Positions 1 to 9,444 of a stretch of DNA of 58,295 nt are shown piece after piece (position 1 is the stretch's first letter; the number at the start of each line of letters is the position of its first letter). The notes under the pieces are model-generated. The model did not search any database and was not told where the DNA came from. It saw only the letters and a program-made list of their open reading frames with translations. Position numbers and translations under genes: made by a program. Source of the stretch: Pseudoalteromonas sp. P1-9 (GTDB taxonomy: Bacteria > Pseudomonadota > Gammaproteobacteria > Enterobacterales > Alteromonadaceae); the NCBI RefSeq assembly GCF_001399975.1, contig NZ_LKBD01000031.1, positions 1-58,295 of the forward strand, read 5' to 3'.

Positions 1-36
1 ATAATCTTTTTGAGTTCTCTTGGATATAGGTTTCAT
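1..36 (-). CDS. IS3-family transposase OrfA, N-terminal 12 residues (partial)
   Basis: The frame reads M-K-P-I-S-K-R-T-Q-K-D-Y from an ATG at 36 and runs off the left edge. A GGAG motif lies about 6 bases upstream of the ATG. This N-terminus is what I recall for OrfA proteins of IS3-like elements common in Shewanella and Pseudoalteromonas, which continue into a helix-turn-helix DNA-binding domain. Only 12 codons are visible, so the call rests on that similarity together with the IS-like end just upstream. Confidence 0.55.
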   Translation of the reverse strand, partial: MKPISKRTQKDY

Positions 37-89
37 AACATTCTCCAAATTTAAGTTGGAAAAGTGTCAACCGTATTTAGGACTGGTCA
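1..89 (-). mobile_element. Terminal part of an IS3-family insertion sequence
   Basis: Reading the minus strand from position 89, the sequence begins TGACCAGTCCTAAATACGG. It is followed after about 50 bases by a GGAG ribosome site and an ATG whose product matches the start of an IS3-type OrfA. TGA-CC...GGACA-like ends are typical of the IS3 family (family knowledge; not searched). The outer boundary at 89 is inferred from where the inverted-repeat-like end stops. The rest of the element lies left of the window. It sits just beyond the proS terminator and disrupts no gene visible here. Confidence 0.6.
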
Positions 90-103
90 CTCAATTGATA
101 AAG

Positions 104-130
104 AAGCGCTGTGACAACACAGCGCTTTTT
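104..130 (-). terminator. Stem-loop terminator downstream of proS
   Basis: Perfect stem AAGCGCTGTG / CACAGCGCTT with loop ACAA, flanked by an A-run and a T-run, so it could work on both strands. The long T-run is on the plus strand; on the proS strand it is followed by TTCTTTATC. It separates proS from the insertion sequence. Confidence 0.75.
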
Positions 131-143
131 TATTATCTTACAA

Positions 144-1868
144 TTATGATTTAACTAGGTTAATAATTGCTTCAATCGCGTTATCTAGGTCAATAAGCTC
201 TTTTTCACCTGTAATACGATTTTTGTATTCGATTTGGTTGTTATCTAGATTACGCTCACCGATCACTAACGTATGCGGTACGCCAACTAATTCCATATCG
301 TTAAACATTACGCCTGGGCGTTCTTTACGATCATCAAATAATACATCAATACCAGCAGCTTGAAGATCTGCGTATAACTTGTCGGCAATCTCTGGAATAC
401 GATGCGACTTGTGCATATTCATTGGTACGATTGCCAGCTCAAACGGAGCAAGGGCAGTCGGCCATTTAATACCGTATTGGTCGTGGTTTTGTTCAATTGC
501 CGCTGCAACGATGCGCGAAACACCAATACCATAACAACCCATAGTCATAATTTGGTTTTTACCACTTTCAGCAAGTACGCCTGCTTTCATTGCCTCTGAG
601 TACTTTGTGCCAAGTTGGAAAATATGACCAACTTCAATACCACGTTTTATGTTTAATACGCCTTTACCACACGGGCTAGGGTCGCCTTCCACAACATTAC
701 GAATATCTTCAACCGTGTAGTCTGTAACGTCACGGTCAAAGTTAATACCACTGTAGTGAACGCCATCTTCGTTTGCACCCGCAACAAAGTCTGCCATTAC
801 AGCCGCTGAACGGTCTACAATAATTGGCATGTCTAAACCAACTGGGCCTAGTGAACCTGGTTTTGCACCCGTTGCCTTAACAATGTCTTCTTCTGTTGCA
901 AATTCAAGTGGTGAATCAACTAAAGTTAGCTTTTCAGCTTTAAGCTCATTAAGTTCATGGTCGCCACGTACAACGAGTGCAACTAAACCGCGCTCTTCGT
1001 TCTCATTTGGCGCGCCGTAAGCAATTAATGTCTTAACGCCGCGGTGTGGTTTAACACCGTGTTGCTGTTTTAGATCTTCAATTGTTTTTGCACTAGGCGT
1101 GTCGAAACGGTTTAACTCTTTTGATGGCGCAGGGCGTTCAATAATAGGTGCTACCGCTTCTGCTTTTTCAATATTTGCTGCGTAGTCTGACTCTGAGCTA
1201 AATGCGATGGCATCTTCACCAGATTCTGCAAGTACGTGGAATTCATGAGAAACTGAGCCACCGATTGAACCAGTATCTGCAATAACAGGACGGTAATCTA
1301 AGCCTAAACGCTCAAAAACATTACAGTATGCTTGGTGCATTTTCTTATACGTTTCATTTAAGCACTCTTCACTTAAATGGAAAGAATAGGCATCTTTCAT
1401 GGTGAATTCGCGCGCGCGCATCACACCAAAACGTGGACGAACTTCGTCACGTACTTTAGTCTGGATTTGATAAAGATTTACCGGCAGTTGTTTGTAACTG
1501 CTAATCTCTTTACGAACAAATTCAGTAATCACTTCTTCGTGTGTAGGACCTAACGCAAAAGGGCGGTTGTGACGGTCATTAATACGCAGTAATTCTGGGC
1601 CAAATTGCTCCCAACGACCAGACTCTTGCCAAAGGTCGGCTGGCTGGATAATGGGCATTAACATTTCTATCGCACCGGCTTTGTTCATTTCTTCACGAAC
1701 AATGTTTTCTACTTTACGTAGTACTTTTAAACCACTTGGTAACCAAGTGTATAAACCCGATGCTAGTTTGCGGATCATTCCCGCGCGTAACATAAGCTGA
1801 TGGCTGATAATTTCAGCATCAGATGGCGTTTCTTTTAACGTCGCTAAAATATATTGACTAGTACGCAT
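144..1868 (-). CDS. proS: Proline--tRNA ligase
   Basis: Charges tRNA-Pro with proline in the cytoplasm. The 574-residue length and architecture fit the bacterial-type class II ProRS: an N-terminal catalytic core with the TRE-like motif near residues 155-160 ([11 protein letters not shown]), a long insertion (editing) domain at about 225-400, the second catalytic part with GCYGIGVSR near 445-455, and a C-terminal anticodon-binding domain ([18 protein letters not shown] near 515-535). The start ATG follows a plausible leader. It is a single gene with its own terminator; the next minus-strand gene, trmO, begins about 80 bases upstream and may be a separate unit. Confidence 0.97.
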   Translation of the reverse strand: MRTSQYILATLKETPSDAEIISHQLMLRAGMIRKLASGLYTWLPSGLKVLRKVENIVREEMNKAGAIEMLMPIIQPADLWQESGRWEQFGPELLRINDRHNRPFALGPTHEEVITEFVRKEISSYKQLPVNLYQIQTKVRDEVRPRFGVMRAREFTMKDAYSFHLSEECLNETYKKMHQAYCNVFERLGLDYRPVIADTGSIGGSVSHEFHVLAESGEDAIAFSSESDYAANIEKAEAVAPIIERPAPSKELNRFDTPSAKTIEDLKQQHGVKPHRGVKTLIAYGAPNENEERGLVALVVRGDHELNELKAEKLTLVDSPLEFATEEDIVKATGAKPGSLGPVGLDMPIIVDRSAAVMADFVAGANEDGVHYSGINFDRDVTDYTVEDIRNVVEGDPSPCGKGVLNIKRGIEVGHIFQLGTKYSEAMKAGVLAESGKNQIMTMGCYGIGVSRIVAAAIEQNHDQYGIKWPTALAPFELAIVPMNMHKSHRIPEIADKLYADLQAAGIDVLFDDRKERPGVMFNDMELVGVPHTLVIGERNLDNNQIEYKNRITGEKELIDLDNAIEAIINLVKS

Positions 1869-1949
1869 TTGCTTTCCGAAATGTTAAATCTGATTTTTAT
1901 AAGGTAAGGCGCTAAGTTTATCAGTGTATGTAAAAATTCAAAAGCCTTA

Positions 1950-2672
1950 CTATGCTGGCTTTTCGCTATTTTTGCTAATTTCTAATACGGTAACGTTGCT
2001 TTCAATCACTTGCCATTTAATATTTAAATCAAACAAGCTCATGCCGTATTCTTGTAACCCGACTTTCGTTTTTTTATAAGCTGGTCGCGGGTCTTGTTTT
2101 AATACTTTTTCAATAAAGCTTTGTAGCTCCGGGTAAAGCGTTTGGTTTTGTTCGCAAAACGCATTGGCTTTATCTGCAAACTCAACAACTAATGGCGTTT
2201 CTGGGCGTGTATCTGCAAACCCTGCAGTCGCATTTGGTAGGCTATCGGAATAGGGTAAATAGGGCTTAATATCAAGAATAGGAGTACCATCTAGTAAGTC
2301 TATGCCTGACAGCTCAAGCCAAAGTTGGCCATTTTCATAGTGCACACCTTCGAGTTTTACCGCGCTCATACCAATGCCATTTGGTCTAAAGGTGGCGCGG
2401 GTTGCAAACACTCCTTTTTTATCGTTGCCGCCTAAACGAGGTGGGCGAACTAATGGCGACCAGCCTTTATCGGCCGTTTCATGAAAACGAAAAATAAGCC
2501 AAACATGGCTAAAGTCTTCAATACCACGAACAAACTCTTCACGGTTAAACTCACCAACAAATTTGCACTTGGCTTTTGCTTCTGGAATAAGGCGAGGCTG
2601 GCGAGGTATCGCAAATTTTTGTTTATAGGGAGATTCGATAAAGGCAATTGGACTTAATTGGTAGTCATTCAT
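1950..2672 (-). CDS. trmO: tRNA (N6-threonylcarbamoyladenosine(37)-N6)-methyltransferase TrmO
   Basis: Methylates t6A at position 37 of tRNA-Thr using S-adenosylmethionine (family knowledge; formerly YaeB/TsaA, UPF0066). The 240-residue protein shows the hallmark pattern of the family: IAFIESPYKQKFAIPRQPRL at residues 9-28, HVWLIFRFH near 56-64, RPPRLGG near 77-83, VFATRATFRPNGIGMS near 88-103 and DLLDGTPILDIKPYLPY near 125-141. Length is normal for the gammaproteobacterial form with its C-terminal extension. It lies between proS and an acyl-CoA thioesterase on the same strand, without overlaps, so co-transcription is possible but not shown. Confidence 0.93.
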   Translation of the reverse strand: MNDYQLSPIAFIESPYKQKFAIPRQPRLIPEAKAKCKFVGEFNREEFVRGIEDFSHVWLIFRFHETADKGWSPLVRPPRLGGNDKKGVFATRATFRPNGIGMSAVKLEGVHYENGQLWLELSGIDLLDGTPILDIKPYLPYSDSLPNATAGFADTRPETPLVVEFADKANAFCEQNQTLYPELQSFIEKVLKQDPRPAYKKTKVGLQEYGMSLFDLNIKWQVIESNVTVLEISKNSEKPA

Positions 2673-2738
2673 AACACTAACAAACTTAAATAGGCACTGT
2701 AAAAGTGCCTATTTTGCCATAAAACGTGTTGAATAAAA

Positions 2739-3215
2739 TTATTCTTCTTTCATTTCTTGTTCGAACACTTTTTCCGCTTGCAGTGACATGTCTTTCATCT
2801 TCTGCGCGTATTTTTGAATACGCTTTTCATTTGCGGTTTTTGCTTCAAAGGCAGGAACCGGTACAGGGTAACCAGCTTGATCCGTAGCGACAAAATTGAT
2901 GATGCAATTATTCGATTCTACCATCTGCCCTGATTTAGGATCGCCACAGCGAACAGCGATAAATATTTGCATACTGGTTTTACCGGTATTAGCTATTTTG
3001 GCTTCAACTTCAACAAGTTGCCCAACAAGAATAGGGCGATGGAATTTTATTGCCGCAACAGATACGGTAACACAGTAATGACCACTCCACAGCGCTGCAC
3101 AAGCATAACCCGCTTGGTCAATCCACTTCATAACAATGCCACCGTGTACTTTACCGCCAAAGTTAACGTCGGTAGGTTCTGCCAAAAATCTAAATGTAAC
3201 GCTGTCTTTATCCAT
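2739..3215 (-). CDS. Acyl-CoA thioesterase (hotdog fold, YciA/ACOT type)
   Basis: Predicted to hydrolyse acyl-CoA to free acid and CoA. The N-terminal half has the hotdog signature: NFGGKVHGGIVMKWIDQAGY at residues 19-38 with the active-site helix, then beta strands including FHRPILVGQLVEVEAKI. Residues 125-158 form a charged, helical tail. The length (158 residues) is usual for this group. The neighbouring etf-QO on the same strand suggests, by context only, a link to fatty-acid or branched-chain acyl-CoA breakdown. The substrate cannot be read from the sequence. Confidence 0.85.
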   Translation of the reverse strand: MDKDSVTFRFLAEPTDVNFGGKVHGGIVMKWIDQAGYACAALWSGHYCVTVSVAAIKFHRPILVGQLVEVEAKIANTGKTSMQIFIAVRCGDPKSGQMVESNNCIINFVATDQAGYPVPVPAFEAKTANEKRIQKYAQKMKDMSLQAEKVFEQEMKEE

Positions 3216-3280
3216 AATTACTTGATAATCAGTGTGTTGTTTATTGAGTATTAGCGATAACTAAGGTTTTAACAAGTAAT

Positions 3281-3315
3281 AAAAAAGGCATGCTCACGTG
3301 GGAGAGCATGCCTTT
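3281..3315 (-). terminator. Rho-independent terminator of etf-QO
   Basis: Perfect 9-bp stem GGCATGCTC / GAGCATGCC with an 8-base loop, followed on the minus strand by TTTTTTATTA. It lies 20 bases past the etf-QO stop codon. Confidence 0.88.
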
Positions 3316-3333
3316 GACAAATACAATTGGAAA

Positions 3334-4980
3334 TTACATATTCGGGTAATTTGGTCCGCCAGAACCTTCAGGTGTGACCCAAGTAATGTTCTGGCTCGGA
3401 TCTTTAATATCGCAGGTTTTACAGTGGATGCAGTTTTGCGAATTAATAACGAACGTCGGTTGACCTTCAACTTCGTTAATTTCATACACGCCTGCTGGGC
3501 AATAGCGCTGTGCAGGCTCATTGTATTCAGATAAGTTTTTACCAAGCGGTATTGTGTTATCCGCCAGTTTTAAGTGACATGGCTGATCTTCTTCATGGTT
3601 AGTACTTGATAAAAACACCGAACTTAGTTTATCAAAACTGAGTGTGCCATCAGGTTTTGCATAGTTAATTTCTGAATGACGACTAGCTGGCTCAAGGCAA
3701 GCATGATCAGGTGTGTCATCTTTAAAGTTAAACGGTAAACCGCCATTAAATAAGTTTTGGTCAATGGTGTTATACATGCCGCCTAAAAACTTACCTAGTT
3801 TATGCATTGCTGGGCCGAAGTTTTTACTGCTGTTTAATTCTTGATAAAGCCACGAATTCTCAAAACGCGATGCAAAGTCATCAAGCTCTGTATTAGCTTT
3901 ATTATCCTGTATTGCAGTAAAGATACTTTCAGCGGCTAGCATGCCTGACTTCATTGCTGTGTGATTACCTTTTATCTTGGCAAAATTAAGCGTACCTGCG
4001 TTACAGCCAACTAACACACCACCTGGAAAAGTCATTTTAGGTAATGAGTTCAAACCACCTTTTGCGATGGCGCGTGCACCATAGGCAATGCGTTTGCCGT
4101 GTTTCAATGTATCTGCAAACACAGTGTGGTGTTTCATGCGCTGAAATTCATCAAATGGCGAAAGGTATGGATTGCTGAAGTTTAAATCAATGATTAAACC
4201 AACTACCACTTGATTGTCATCGCCATGATACATATAAGAGCCACCGCCGGTATCTTTATCAAGTGGCCATCCTGCACCATGCACGACAAGCCCGGGCTTA
4301 TGGTGTTCGCTCGGGATTTCCCAGATCTCTTTAAACCCTAAACCATAATGTTGTGGTGATTTACCTTGATCTAGTTTAAAGGTACTGATGAGCTCTTTAC
4401 CCAAATGACCGCGGCAACCTTCTGCAAAAATAGTGTATTTAGCGCGAAGTTCCATACCTGGCATAAAGCCATCTTTTTCTTCGCCAGATTCACTTACGCC
4501 CATATCACCTGTGATTATGCCTTTTACCGCATCATCTTCAATAATCAGTGAATGTGCACTAAACCCTGGAAAGATTTCTACACCTAGGTTTTCTGCTTGT
4601 TGTGCAAGGAAACGACATACATTACCCATGGAAACGATGTAGTTGTCGTCATTATGGAAGGTTTTTGGCGTGGCAAAAGCAGGTAGCTTTTTCGCGCTAC
4701 GTTCATCATTAAACCAATAAATGTCGTCTTGACTCACTTTGGTATTAAGTGGGGCGCCAAGTTCTTGCCAATTTGGTAGTAATTCATTAAGTGCACGTGG
4801 TTCAAATACGGCACCCGATAAGATATGAGCTCCGACCTCTGAACCTTTTTCAACAACACAAATCATTAATTCTTGTTCGTTTTCTTGTGCTAGTTGTGCC
4901 AGTTTTATAGCGCTTGATAAGCCTGCAGGCCCAGCGCCTACAATAACTACATCAAACTCCATGGTTTCACGTTGTACCAT
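3334..4980 (-). CDS. Electron transfer flavoprotein-ubiquinone oxidoreductase
   Basis: Membrane-associated enzyme that passes electrons from reduced ETF to ubiquinone. The FAD-binding Rossmann motif VIVGAGPAGLSSAIKL is at residues 12-27. The C-terminal domain carries the 4Fe-4S cysteines (CPAGVYEIN..., then NCIHCKTCDIKDPSQNITW near 515-533) and the typical end GPNYPNM. 548 residues is the normal bacterial length. The ATG at 4980 has AGGGG upstream; a second ATG six codons in is possible. It is divergent from etfBA across an intergenic region with two dyads, so the three ETF genes are probably co-regulated. Confidence 0.95.
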   Translation of the reverse strand: MVQRETMEFDVVIVGAGPAGLSSAIKLAQLAQENEQELMICVVEKGSEVGAHILSGAVFEPRALNELLPNWQELGAPLNTKVSQDDIYWFNDERSAKKLPAFATPKTFHNDDNYIVSMGNVCRFLAQQAENLGVEIFPGFSAHSLIIEDDAVKGIITGDMGVSESGEEKDGFMPGMELRAKYTIFAEGCRGHLGKELISTFKLDQGKSPQHYGLGFKEIWEIPSEHHKPGLVVHGAGWPLDKDTGGGSYMYHGDDNQVVVGLIIDLNFSNPYLSPFDEFQRMKHHTVFADTLKHGKRIAYGARAIAKGGLNSLPKMTFPGGVLVGCNAGTLNFAKIKGNHTAMKSGMLAAESIFTAIQDNKANTELDDFASRFENSWLYQELNSSKNFGPAMHKLGKFLGGMYNTIDQNLFNGGLPFNFKDDTPDHACLEPASRHSEINYAKPDGTLSFDKLSSVFLSSTNHEEDQPCHLKLADNTIPLGKNLSEYNEPAQRYCPAGVYEINEVEGQPTFVINSQNCIHCKTCDIKDPSQNITWVTPEGSGGPNYPNM

Positions 4981-5052
4981 GATATTGCCCCTGTTGAATT
5001 AAGCTGGTCTTTGTTAACCAAATAACCTGTTATTGGCTTTAGCATATTTTAG

Positions 5053-5070
5053 GTTGACGTTTACGTCAAC
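5053..5070. promoter_or_regulatory. 18-bp dyad operator near etf-QO
   Basis: GTTGACGT-TT-ACGTCAAC has perfect 8-bp arms. It lies in the divergent etf-QO/etfB intergenic region, closer to etf-QO. The core (TTTACGT/ACGTAAA-like) resembles the motif I recall for the MerR-family regulator LiuR, which controls branched-chain amino acid and acyl-CoA catabolism in Alteromonadales. The regulator assignment is inference. Confidence 0.6.
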
Positions 5071-5116
5071 AGGAAGTAGCCTTAAAACCAAATAACGGTT
5101 AAATAAGTTTACCTAG

Positions 5117-5134
5117 GTTTACGTACGCGTAAAC
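5117..5134. promoter_or_regulatory. Second 18-bp dyad operator, just upstream of etfB
   Basis: GTTTACG-TACG-CGTAAAC has 7-bp arms and ends 16 bases before the etfB ATG. It is related in sequence to the dyad at 5053-5070, with the start positions of the two 64 bp apart. It is placed to block transcription or translation start of etfBA. Same tentative LiuR-like assignment. Confidence 0.6.
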
Positions 5135-5149
5135 ATTAAAGGAGAGGTT

Positions 5150-5899
5150 ATGAAAATCCTAGTTCCGGTCAAACGAGTGATCGACTATAACGTAAAAGCG
5201 CGCGTAAAAGCCGACAATAGTGATGTTGATCTTAATAGTGTAAAAATGGCCCTTAACCCATTTTGTGAAATCGCGGTGGAAGAAGCTATCCGCATTAAAG
5301 AAGCAGGTAAAGCAAGTGAAGTTGTCGTTGTATCGATAGGCGATAAGGCTTGCCAAGAACAGCTTCGTACGGCACTTGCACTTGGTGCAGACAAAGCAAT
5401 CCAAATTGACACAAACGAACGTTTAGAGTCGCTGCATGTTGCTAAGCTCCTTGCCAAAGTTGTAGAGCAAGAAAATCCAGAGTTAGTGATTTTAGGTAAG
5501 CAGGCGATTGACTCTGATAACAACCAAACAGGTCAAATGCTTGCTGCACTTACTGGGCGTGCTCAAGCTACCTTTGCCTCAGAAGTAGTGGTTGATGGCG
5601 ATAAGCTTAATGTAACGCGCGAAGTCGATGGTGGTTTACAAACAATCGCTGTTAACTTACCTGCAGTTGTGACGACGGATCTTCGCTTGAATGAACCTCG
5701 TTATGCAACGCTTCCTAATATTATGAAGGCTAAGCGCAAGCCGCTTGATGTATTAACCGCAGCGGATCTCGGTGTTGATGTTACGCCGCGTATTACAACC
5801 TTAAAAGTAGAAGAGCCAAGCAAGCGTGAAGCAGGCGAAATTGTCGCAGACGTAGCAACGCTAGTTGAAAAACTAAAAAATGAAGCGAAGGTGATCTAA
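5150..5899 (+). CDS. etfB: Electron transfer flavoprotein subunit beta
   Basis: Beta subunit of the heterodimeric ETF that collects electrons from acyl-CoA dehydrogenases. It begins [20 protein letters not shown] and contains the ETF-beta signature region: [16 protein letters not shown] at 38-53, [13 protein letters not shown] near 75-87, and [20 protein letters not shown] near 178-197. 249 residues is standard. GGAGAGG precedes the ATG. Its TAA overlaps the etfA ATG by one base (TAATG), indicating translational coupling. Confidence 0.97.
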   Translation: MKILVPVKRVIDYNVKARVKADNSDVDLNSVKMALNPFCEIAVEEAIRIKEAGKASEVVVVSIGDKACQEQLRTALALGADKAIQIDTNERLESLHVAKLLAKVVEQENPELVILGKQAIDSDNNQTGQMLAALTGRAQATFASEVVVDGDKLNVTREVDGGLQTIAVNLPAVVTTDLRLNEPRYATLPNIMKAKRKPLDVLTAADLGVDVTPRITTLKVEEPSKREAGEIVADVATLVEKLKNEAKVI

Positions 5900-6825
5900 T
5901 GTCAGTACTTATTATTGCAGAGCACGAACATGGCGTGCTTAAAAACGACACAGCTAAAGTAGTTTCGGCAACGCAAAAGCTTGGTAAGTCAGTTACTGTT
6001 TTAGTTGCAGGCTTTAACGTAGCCGCAGTAGCAGAAGCCGCGAGCAAAATTGACGGTGTTTCAAATGTCATTGTTGCCGATAATGCAGCATTAGAGCATC
6101 AACTTGCGGAGAACATGGCTGATCTTGTTGTCGATTTAGCTGGCGATTATTCACATATATTCGCAGCTGCAACCACAACAGGCAAAAACTTTATGCCGCG
6201 AGTGGCTGCACTTTTAGACAAAGTGCAAATTTCTGACATTATCGAAGTGATTGATGAAAATACATTTAAGCGTCCAATTTATGCGGGTAATGCAATCGCG
6301 ACTGTACAAAGTAGTGAAGATAAACACATTGTCACGGTACGCTCGAGTGCGTTTGATGTAGCAGGTGATCAGGCTCCAGTAGCTGTTTCATCATTTGATG
6401 CAGTTAAAGAGAACGCGCTAAGCAGTTTTGTTTCACAACAAGAAACTGAAAGTGAACGCCCAGAACTTACTGCGGCAGATGTCATCATCTCAGGTGGTCG
6501 CGGTATGCAAAATGGCGAAAACTTTGCATTGTTAAATGGTATTGCAGATAAACTTGGTGCAGCGATTGGTGCATCGCGTGCTGCTGTTGATGCGGGCTTT
6601 GTACCAAACGACATGCAAGTAGGGCAGACAGGTAAAATTGTTGCGCCGCAACTCTATATCGCGGTTGGTATCAGCGGTGCAATTCAGCACCTTGCCGGTA
6701 TGAAAGACTCTAAAGTGATTGTTGCAATCAACAAAGATCCCGACGCGCCAATCTTCCAAGTTGCCGATTACGGTTTAGTTGCTGATTTATTTGATGTACT
6801 TCCAGAACTAGAAGCATCTTTGTAA
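5899..6825 (+). CDS. etfA: Electron transfer flavoprotein subunit alpha
   Basis: Alpha subunit of ETF, which holds the FAD. The C-terminal FAD-binding domain is clear: [20 protein letters not shown] near 196-215, [10 protein letters not shown] near 222-231, and [20 protein letters not shown] near 242-261. 308 residues is usual. It is coupled to etfB by a one-base overlap and followed by a strong terminator, so etfBA forms a two-gene operon. Confidence 0.97.
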   Translation: MSVLIIAEHEHGVLKNDTAKVVSATQKLGKSVTVLVAGFNVAAVAEAASKIDGVSNVIVADNAALEHQLAENMADLVVDLAGDYSHIFAAATTTGKNFMPRVAALLDKVQISDIIEVIDENTFKRPIYAGNAIATVQSSEDKHIVTVRSSAFDVAGDQAPVAVSSFDAVKENALSSFVSQQETESERPELTAADVIISGGRGMQNGENFALLNGIADKLGAAIGASRAAVDAGFVPNDMQVGQTGKIVAPQLYIAVGISGAIQHLAGMKDSKVIVAINKDPDAPIFQVADYGLVADLFDVLPELEASL

Positions 6826-6848
6826 CAATACAATCTTATTCCAATTGT

Positions 6849-6880
6849 AAAAGCCTTGCTTCTTTAGCAAGGCTTTTTTT
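6849..6880 (+). terminator. Rho-independent terminator of etfBA
   Basis: Stem AAAGCCTTGC / GCAAGGCTTT with loop TTCTTTA and seven Ts after the stem, 24 bases past the etfA stop. Confidence 0.9.
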
Positions 6881-7029
6881 GTCGCGCTTCTTAGTGTAAC
6901 TCTCTAAATCGAGGCTGGTTCGCCACAAAATAATATACGTGTAAAAAGTTGTGTGAGCACATTATTGATTATCATGTGCTTTATAAGCCAGTTGATGTAG
7001 TAGATCACTAGGCCAAAATTACATAAACA

Positions 7030-7051
7030 AAAACCGGCATAAGCCGGTTTT
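7030..7051 (-). terminator. Rho-independent terminator of asnS
   Basis: Stem AAACCGGC / GCCGGTTT with loop ATAA (read TTAT on the minus strand), followed by TTTTTG on the minus strand, just past the asnS stop. Confidence 0.85.
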
Positions 7052-7083
7052 TCATTAAGTGTACTTAATTTAACGGAAAGCGT

Positions 7084-8481
7084 TTAGTAAGTAGCTGAAC
7101 CTTTTGTGCGCGGGAAGGCGATAACGTCACGTACGTTACCCATACCTGTTACGTAAGCTACAAGGCGTTCAAAACCTAGGCCGAAACCTGAGTGCGGAAC
7201 AGTACCGTACTTACGTAAATCGCGATACCAAGAGTAATCCTCTTTGTCTAAGCCCATTTCTTCTAAACGTGCATCAAGTACGTCTAAACGTTCTTCACGC
7301 TGTGAGCCGCCAATGATTTCACCGATACCTGGTGCAACAACGTCCATTGCTGCAACTGTTTTGCCGTCTTCGTTTTGACGCATGTAGAACGCTTTAATGT
7401 CTTTCGGGTAGTTTTTAATAACTACTGGTGCATTAAAGTGCTCTTCTGCAAGATAGCGCTCGTGCTCTGATTGTAAATCCACACCCCATTCAACTGGGAA
7501 TTCGAATTTCTTGCCACAGCTTCTAAGAATTTCAACAGCGTCTGTGTAGTCAACTTGTGCGAAATCTTTTTCAACAAAGTCTTCTAAACGTGAAATAGCG
7601 GTTTTCTCAACTCGTTGTGCAAAGAATTCCATATCATCACGACGCTCTTCAAGTACTGCTTTAAATACGTATTTCAGCATGTCTTCTGCAAGTGCAGCAA
7701 TATCGTTAAGATCTGCAAATGCAACTTCAGGCTCAACCATCCAGAATTCAGCTAAGTGACGAGACGTATTTGAGTTTTCAGCACGGAATGTTGGGCCAAA
7801 AGTGTAGATTTTTGACATTGCTGAACAGTAAGTTTCGCCGTTTAGCTGGCCAGATACTGTTAAGAATGCTTCTTTACCGAAGAAGTCTTCGCTGTAATCT
7901 ACATCGCCTTTATCAGTGCGCGGTAAGTTTTGCATATCGAGAGTTGATACACGGAACATTTCACCCGCACCTTCACAGTCACTAGCTGTGATAATAGGTG
8001 TAGAAATCCAAACGTAACCACGCTCGTGGTAAAAACGGTGAATTGCTTGTGATAAGCAGTTACGAACACGCGTCACTGCACCGATAATATTAGTGCGAGG
8101 ACGTAAATGTGCGTGTTCACGTAAATATTCAATACTGTGACGCTTTGCAGCCATAGGGTACGTATCTGGGTTTTCTACCCAACCTACTACTTCTACCGAT
8201 TCAGCTTGAATCTCAAATGATTGGCCTTGGCCTTGTGATTCTACGATTGTACCAACAACCGTTACTGAACAGCCTGCGGTAAGCTTGGTCACTTCTTCAT
8301 AATTATTGAGTGAATTCGGTACCACAGCTTGAATAGGATCGAAACAACTACCGTCATGAACGGCTAAAAAAGAGATTCCTGCTTTTGAATCGCGACGTGT
8401 ACGGATCCAACCTTTAATAGTAACGGTTGCACCTACTTCTACACGGCCTTTCAAAAGGTCTGTGATAGCTATATGGCTCAT
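7084..8481 (-). CDS. asnS: Asparagine--tRNA ligase
   Basis: Charges tRNA-Asn. The N-terminal OB-fold anticodon domain covers about 1-115, then a class II core with motif 2 ([21 protein letters not shown] near 235-255) and motif 3 ([15 protein letters not shown] near 435-449). The ATG at 8481 is preferred because GGAG lies 5 bases upstream; an in-frame GTG two codons earlier overlaps that ribosome site. This gives 465 residues, close to the E. coli enzyme. It is transcribed alone. Confidence 0.96.
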   Translation of the reverse strand: MSHIAITDLLKGRVEVGATVTIKGWIRTRRDSKAGISFLAVHDGSCFDPIQAVVPNSLNNYEEVTKLTAGCSVTVVGTIVESQGQGQSFEIQAESVEVVGWVENPDTYPMAAKRHSIEYLREHAHLRPRTNIIGAVTRVRNCLSQAIHRFYHERGYVWISTPIITASDCEGAGEMFRVSTLDMQNLPRTDKGDVDYSEDFFGKEAFLTVSGQLNGETYCSAMSKIYTFGPTFRAENSNTSRHLAEFWMVEPEVAFADLNDIAALAEDMLKYVFKAVLEERRDDMEFFAQRVEKTAISRLEDFVEKDFAQVDYTDAVEILRSCGKKFEFPVEWGVDLQSEHERYLAEEHFNAPVVIKNYPKDIKAFYMRQNEDGKTVAAMDVVAPGIGEIIGGSQREERLDVLDARLEEMGLDKEDYSWYRDLRKYGTVPHSGFGLGFERLVAYVTGMGNVRDVIAFPRTKGSATY

Positions 8482-8650
8482 TTTCACTCCAATGATTAAA
8501 ATGCCTAAATAAATTCTTGTTGTTCTTACTTAGCATGCGCTAAGAAAGTTTGTTATCTTACCTGTGAAAGAAAAATAAAAAAACAGCAAATTTCCCGATA
8601 ATGTGTAATATGCTTAAAAATAGTGAAATTTCATTGAATAACTGACGCGT

Positions 8651-8998
8651 ATGATAAAAGAAAGGCGCAGCAAATCACCTATGAGGCAAAACGTATTACA
8701 TGCGTTATCAATTATCGCGTGGTTTTTCTTTTTACTCGCGCTGATTATGTTTCACTACGCAAGGCCAGAGCTTGAATATGGCATTATCCGGTATTTTGGT
8801 TTATCGCATCGTGATCATTGGTTGATGACGCCACGTAACTTGCTGATTCTTTTTTTAATCTTAACTGGTATCATATCGAGTATTTCAATCATCATGCGTC
8901 AGCGTTACAACCGCCGCAGTGGTGATAGTATCGCGGTTAACCAAATCAGTTTGTTAGTTATTTGTATTATTTGTTTATTGGTAATTTTGTTTAGATGA
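8651..8998 (+). CDS. Small membrane protein of unknown function
   Basis: I do not recognise this 115-residue protein. A basic N-terminus (residues 1-14) is followed by three hydrophobic stretches, about 18-35, 62-81 and 98-114, so it is probably an inner-membrane protein with a short polar segment between helices 1 and 2. Its stop overlaps the next gene by four bases (ATGA), so the two are translationally coupled and probably act in the same unit. The divergent asnS upstream leaves about 170 bases for a promoter, including a CTTAGC-ATGC-GCTAAG dyad near 8530-8545. Confidence 0.7.
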   Translation: MIKERRSKSPMRQNVLHALSIIAWFFFLLALIMFHYARPELEYGIIRYFGLSHRDHWLMTPRNLLILFLILTGIISSISIIMRQRYNRRSGDSIAVNQISLLVICIICLLVILFR

Positions 8999-9426
8999 AA
9001 CAAGTGTTTATTTTAAGGGGTCTGCCGGGCTCAGGGAAAAGTCATTACGCTCAGAGTTTGTGTGATGAAATGGTAAATGGCGATGAAGGCCAATTTGTAA
9101 TTTGTTCAACCGACGATTTTTTTATCAGCGATGGTCAATATCGTTTTGATAAAGCCAAGCTAAGTGAATACCATAATCTTAATTTAGCGCGTTTTATTCG
9201 TGCGTTAAGCCAGGAAATTCCATTGGTGATTTTGGATAACACCAACATTAAAAAGTGGGAATTTATTGCGTATGCTGAAGCAGCGCACGCGCTTGGTTAT
9301 CAAGTAAAAGAAGTCGTGGTGGGTGAAATTAAAGATAAGGCGATGCAGCACCTTTATTATCAGCGCAACATTCATAAAGTACCGCTAAAAACCATCAACA
9401 AAATGGCTTACCTATTTGAATGGTAA
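8995..9426 (+). CDS. P-loop ATP-binding protein, polynucleotide-kinase/N4BP2-like
   Basis: A 143-residue protein with a Walker A motif GLPGSGKSHYA at residues 9-19 and STDDFF at about 39-44, the region that in this group holds the catalytic or substrate-binding Asp. LDNTNIKKWEF near 79-89 is the DNTN motif typical of the zeta-toxin/N4BP2-like AAA kinases. It ends at residue 143 after the lid-like segment (YYQRNIHKVPLKTI), a complete small domain. The target (nucleic acid end or small molecule) cannot be told. Coupled to the membrane protein upstream. No antitoxin-like partner is visible, so I do not call it a toxin. Confidence 0.75.
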   Translation: MKQVFILRGLPGSGKSHYAQSLCDEMVNGDEGQFVICSTDDFFISDGQYRFDKAKLSEYHNLNLARFIRALSQEIPLVILDNTNIKKWEFIAYAEAAHALGYQVKEVVVGEIKDKAMQHLYYQRNIHKVPLKTINKMAYLFEW

Positions 9427-9444
9427 GCCATTAGGCCCTAAATC

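Noticed and set aside
6881..7030. tRNA or small RNA between etfA and asnS
   Set aside because: No cloverleaf and no promoter-terminator pair beyond the two gene terminators.
8995..9426. Zeta-toxin of a toxin-antitoxin pair
   Set aside because: The partner upstream is a membrane protein with no antitoxin features; the P-loop family also contains ordinary kinases.
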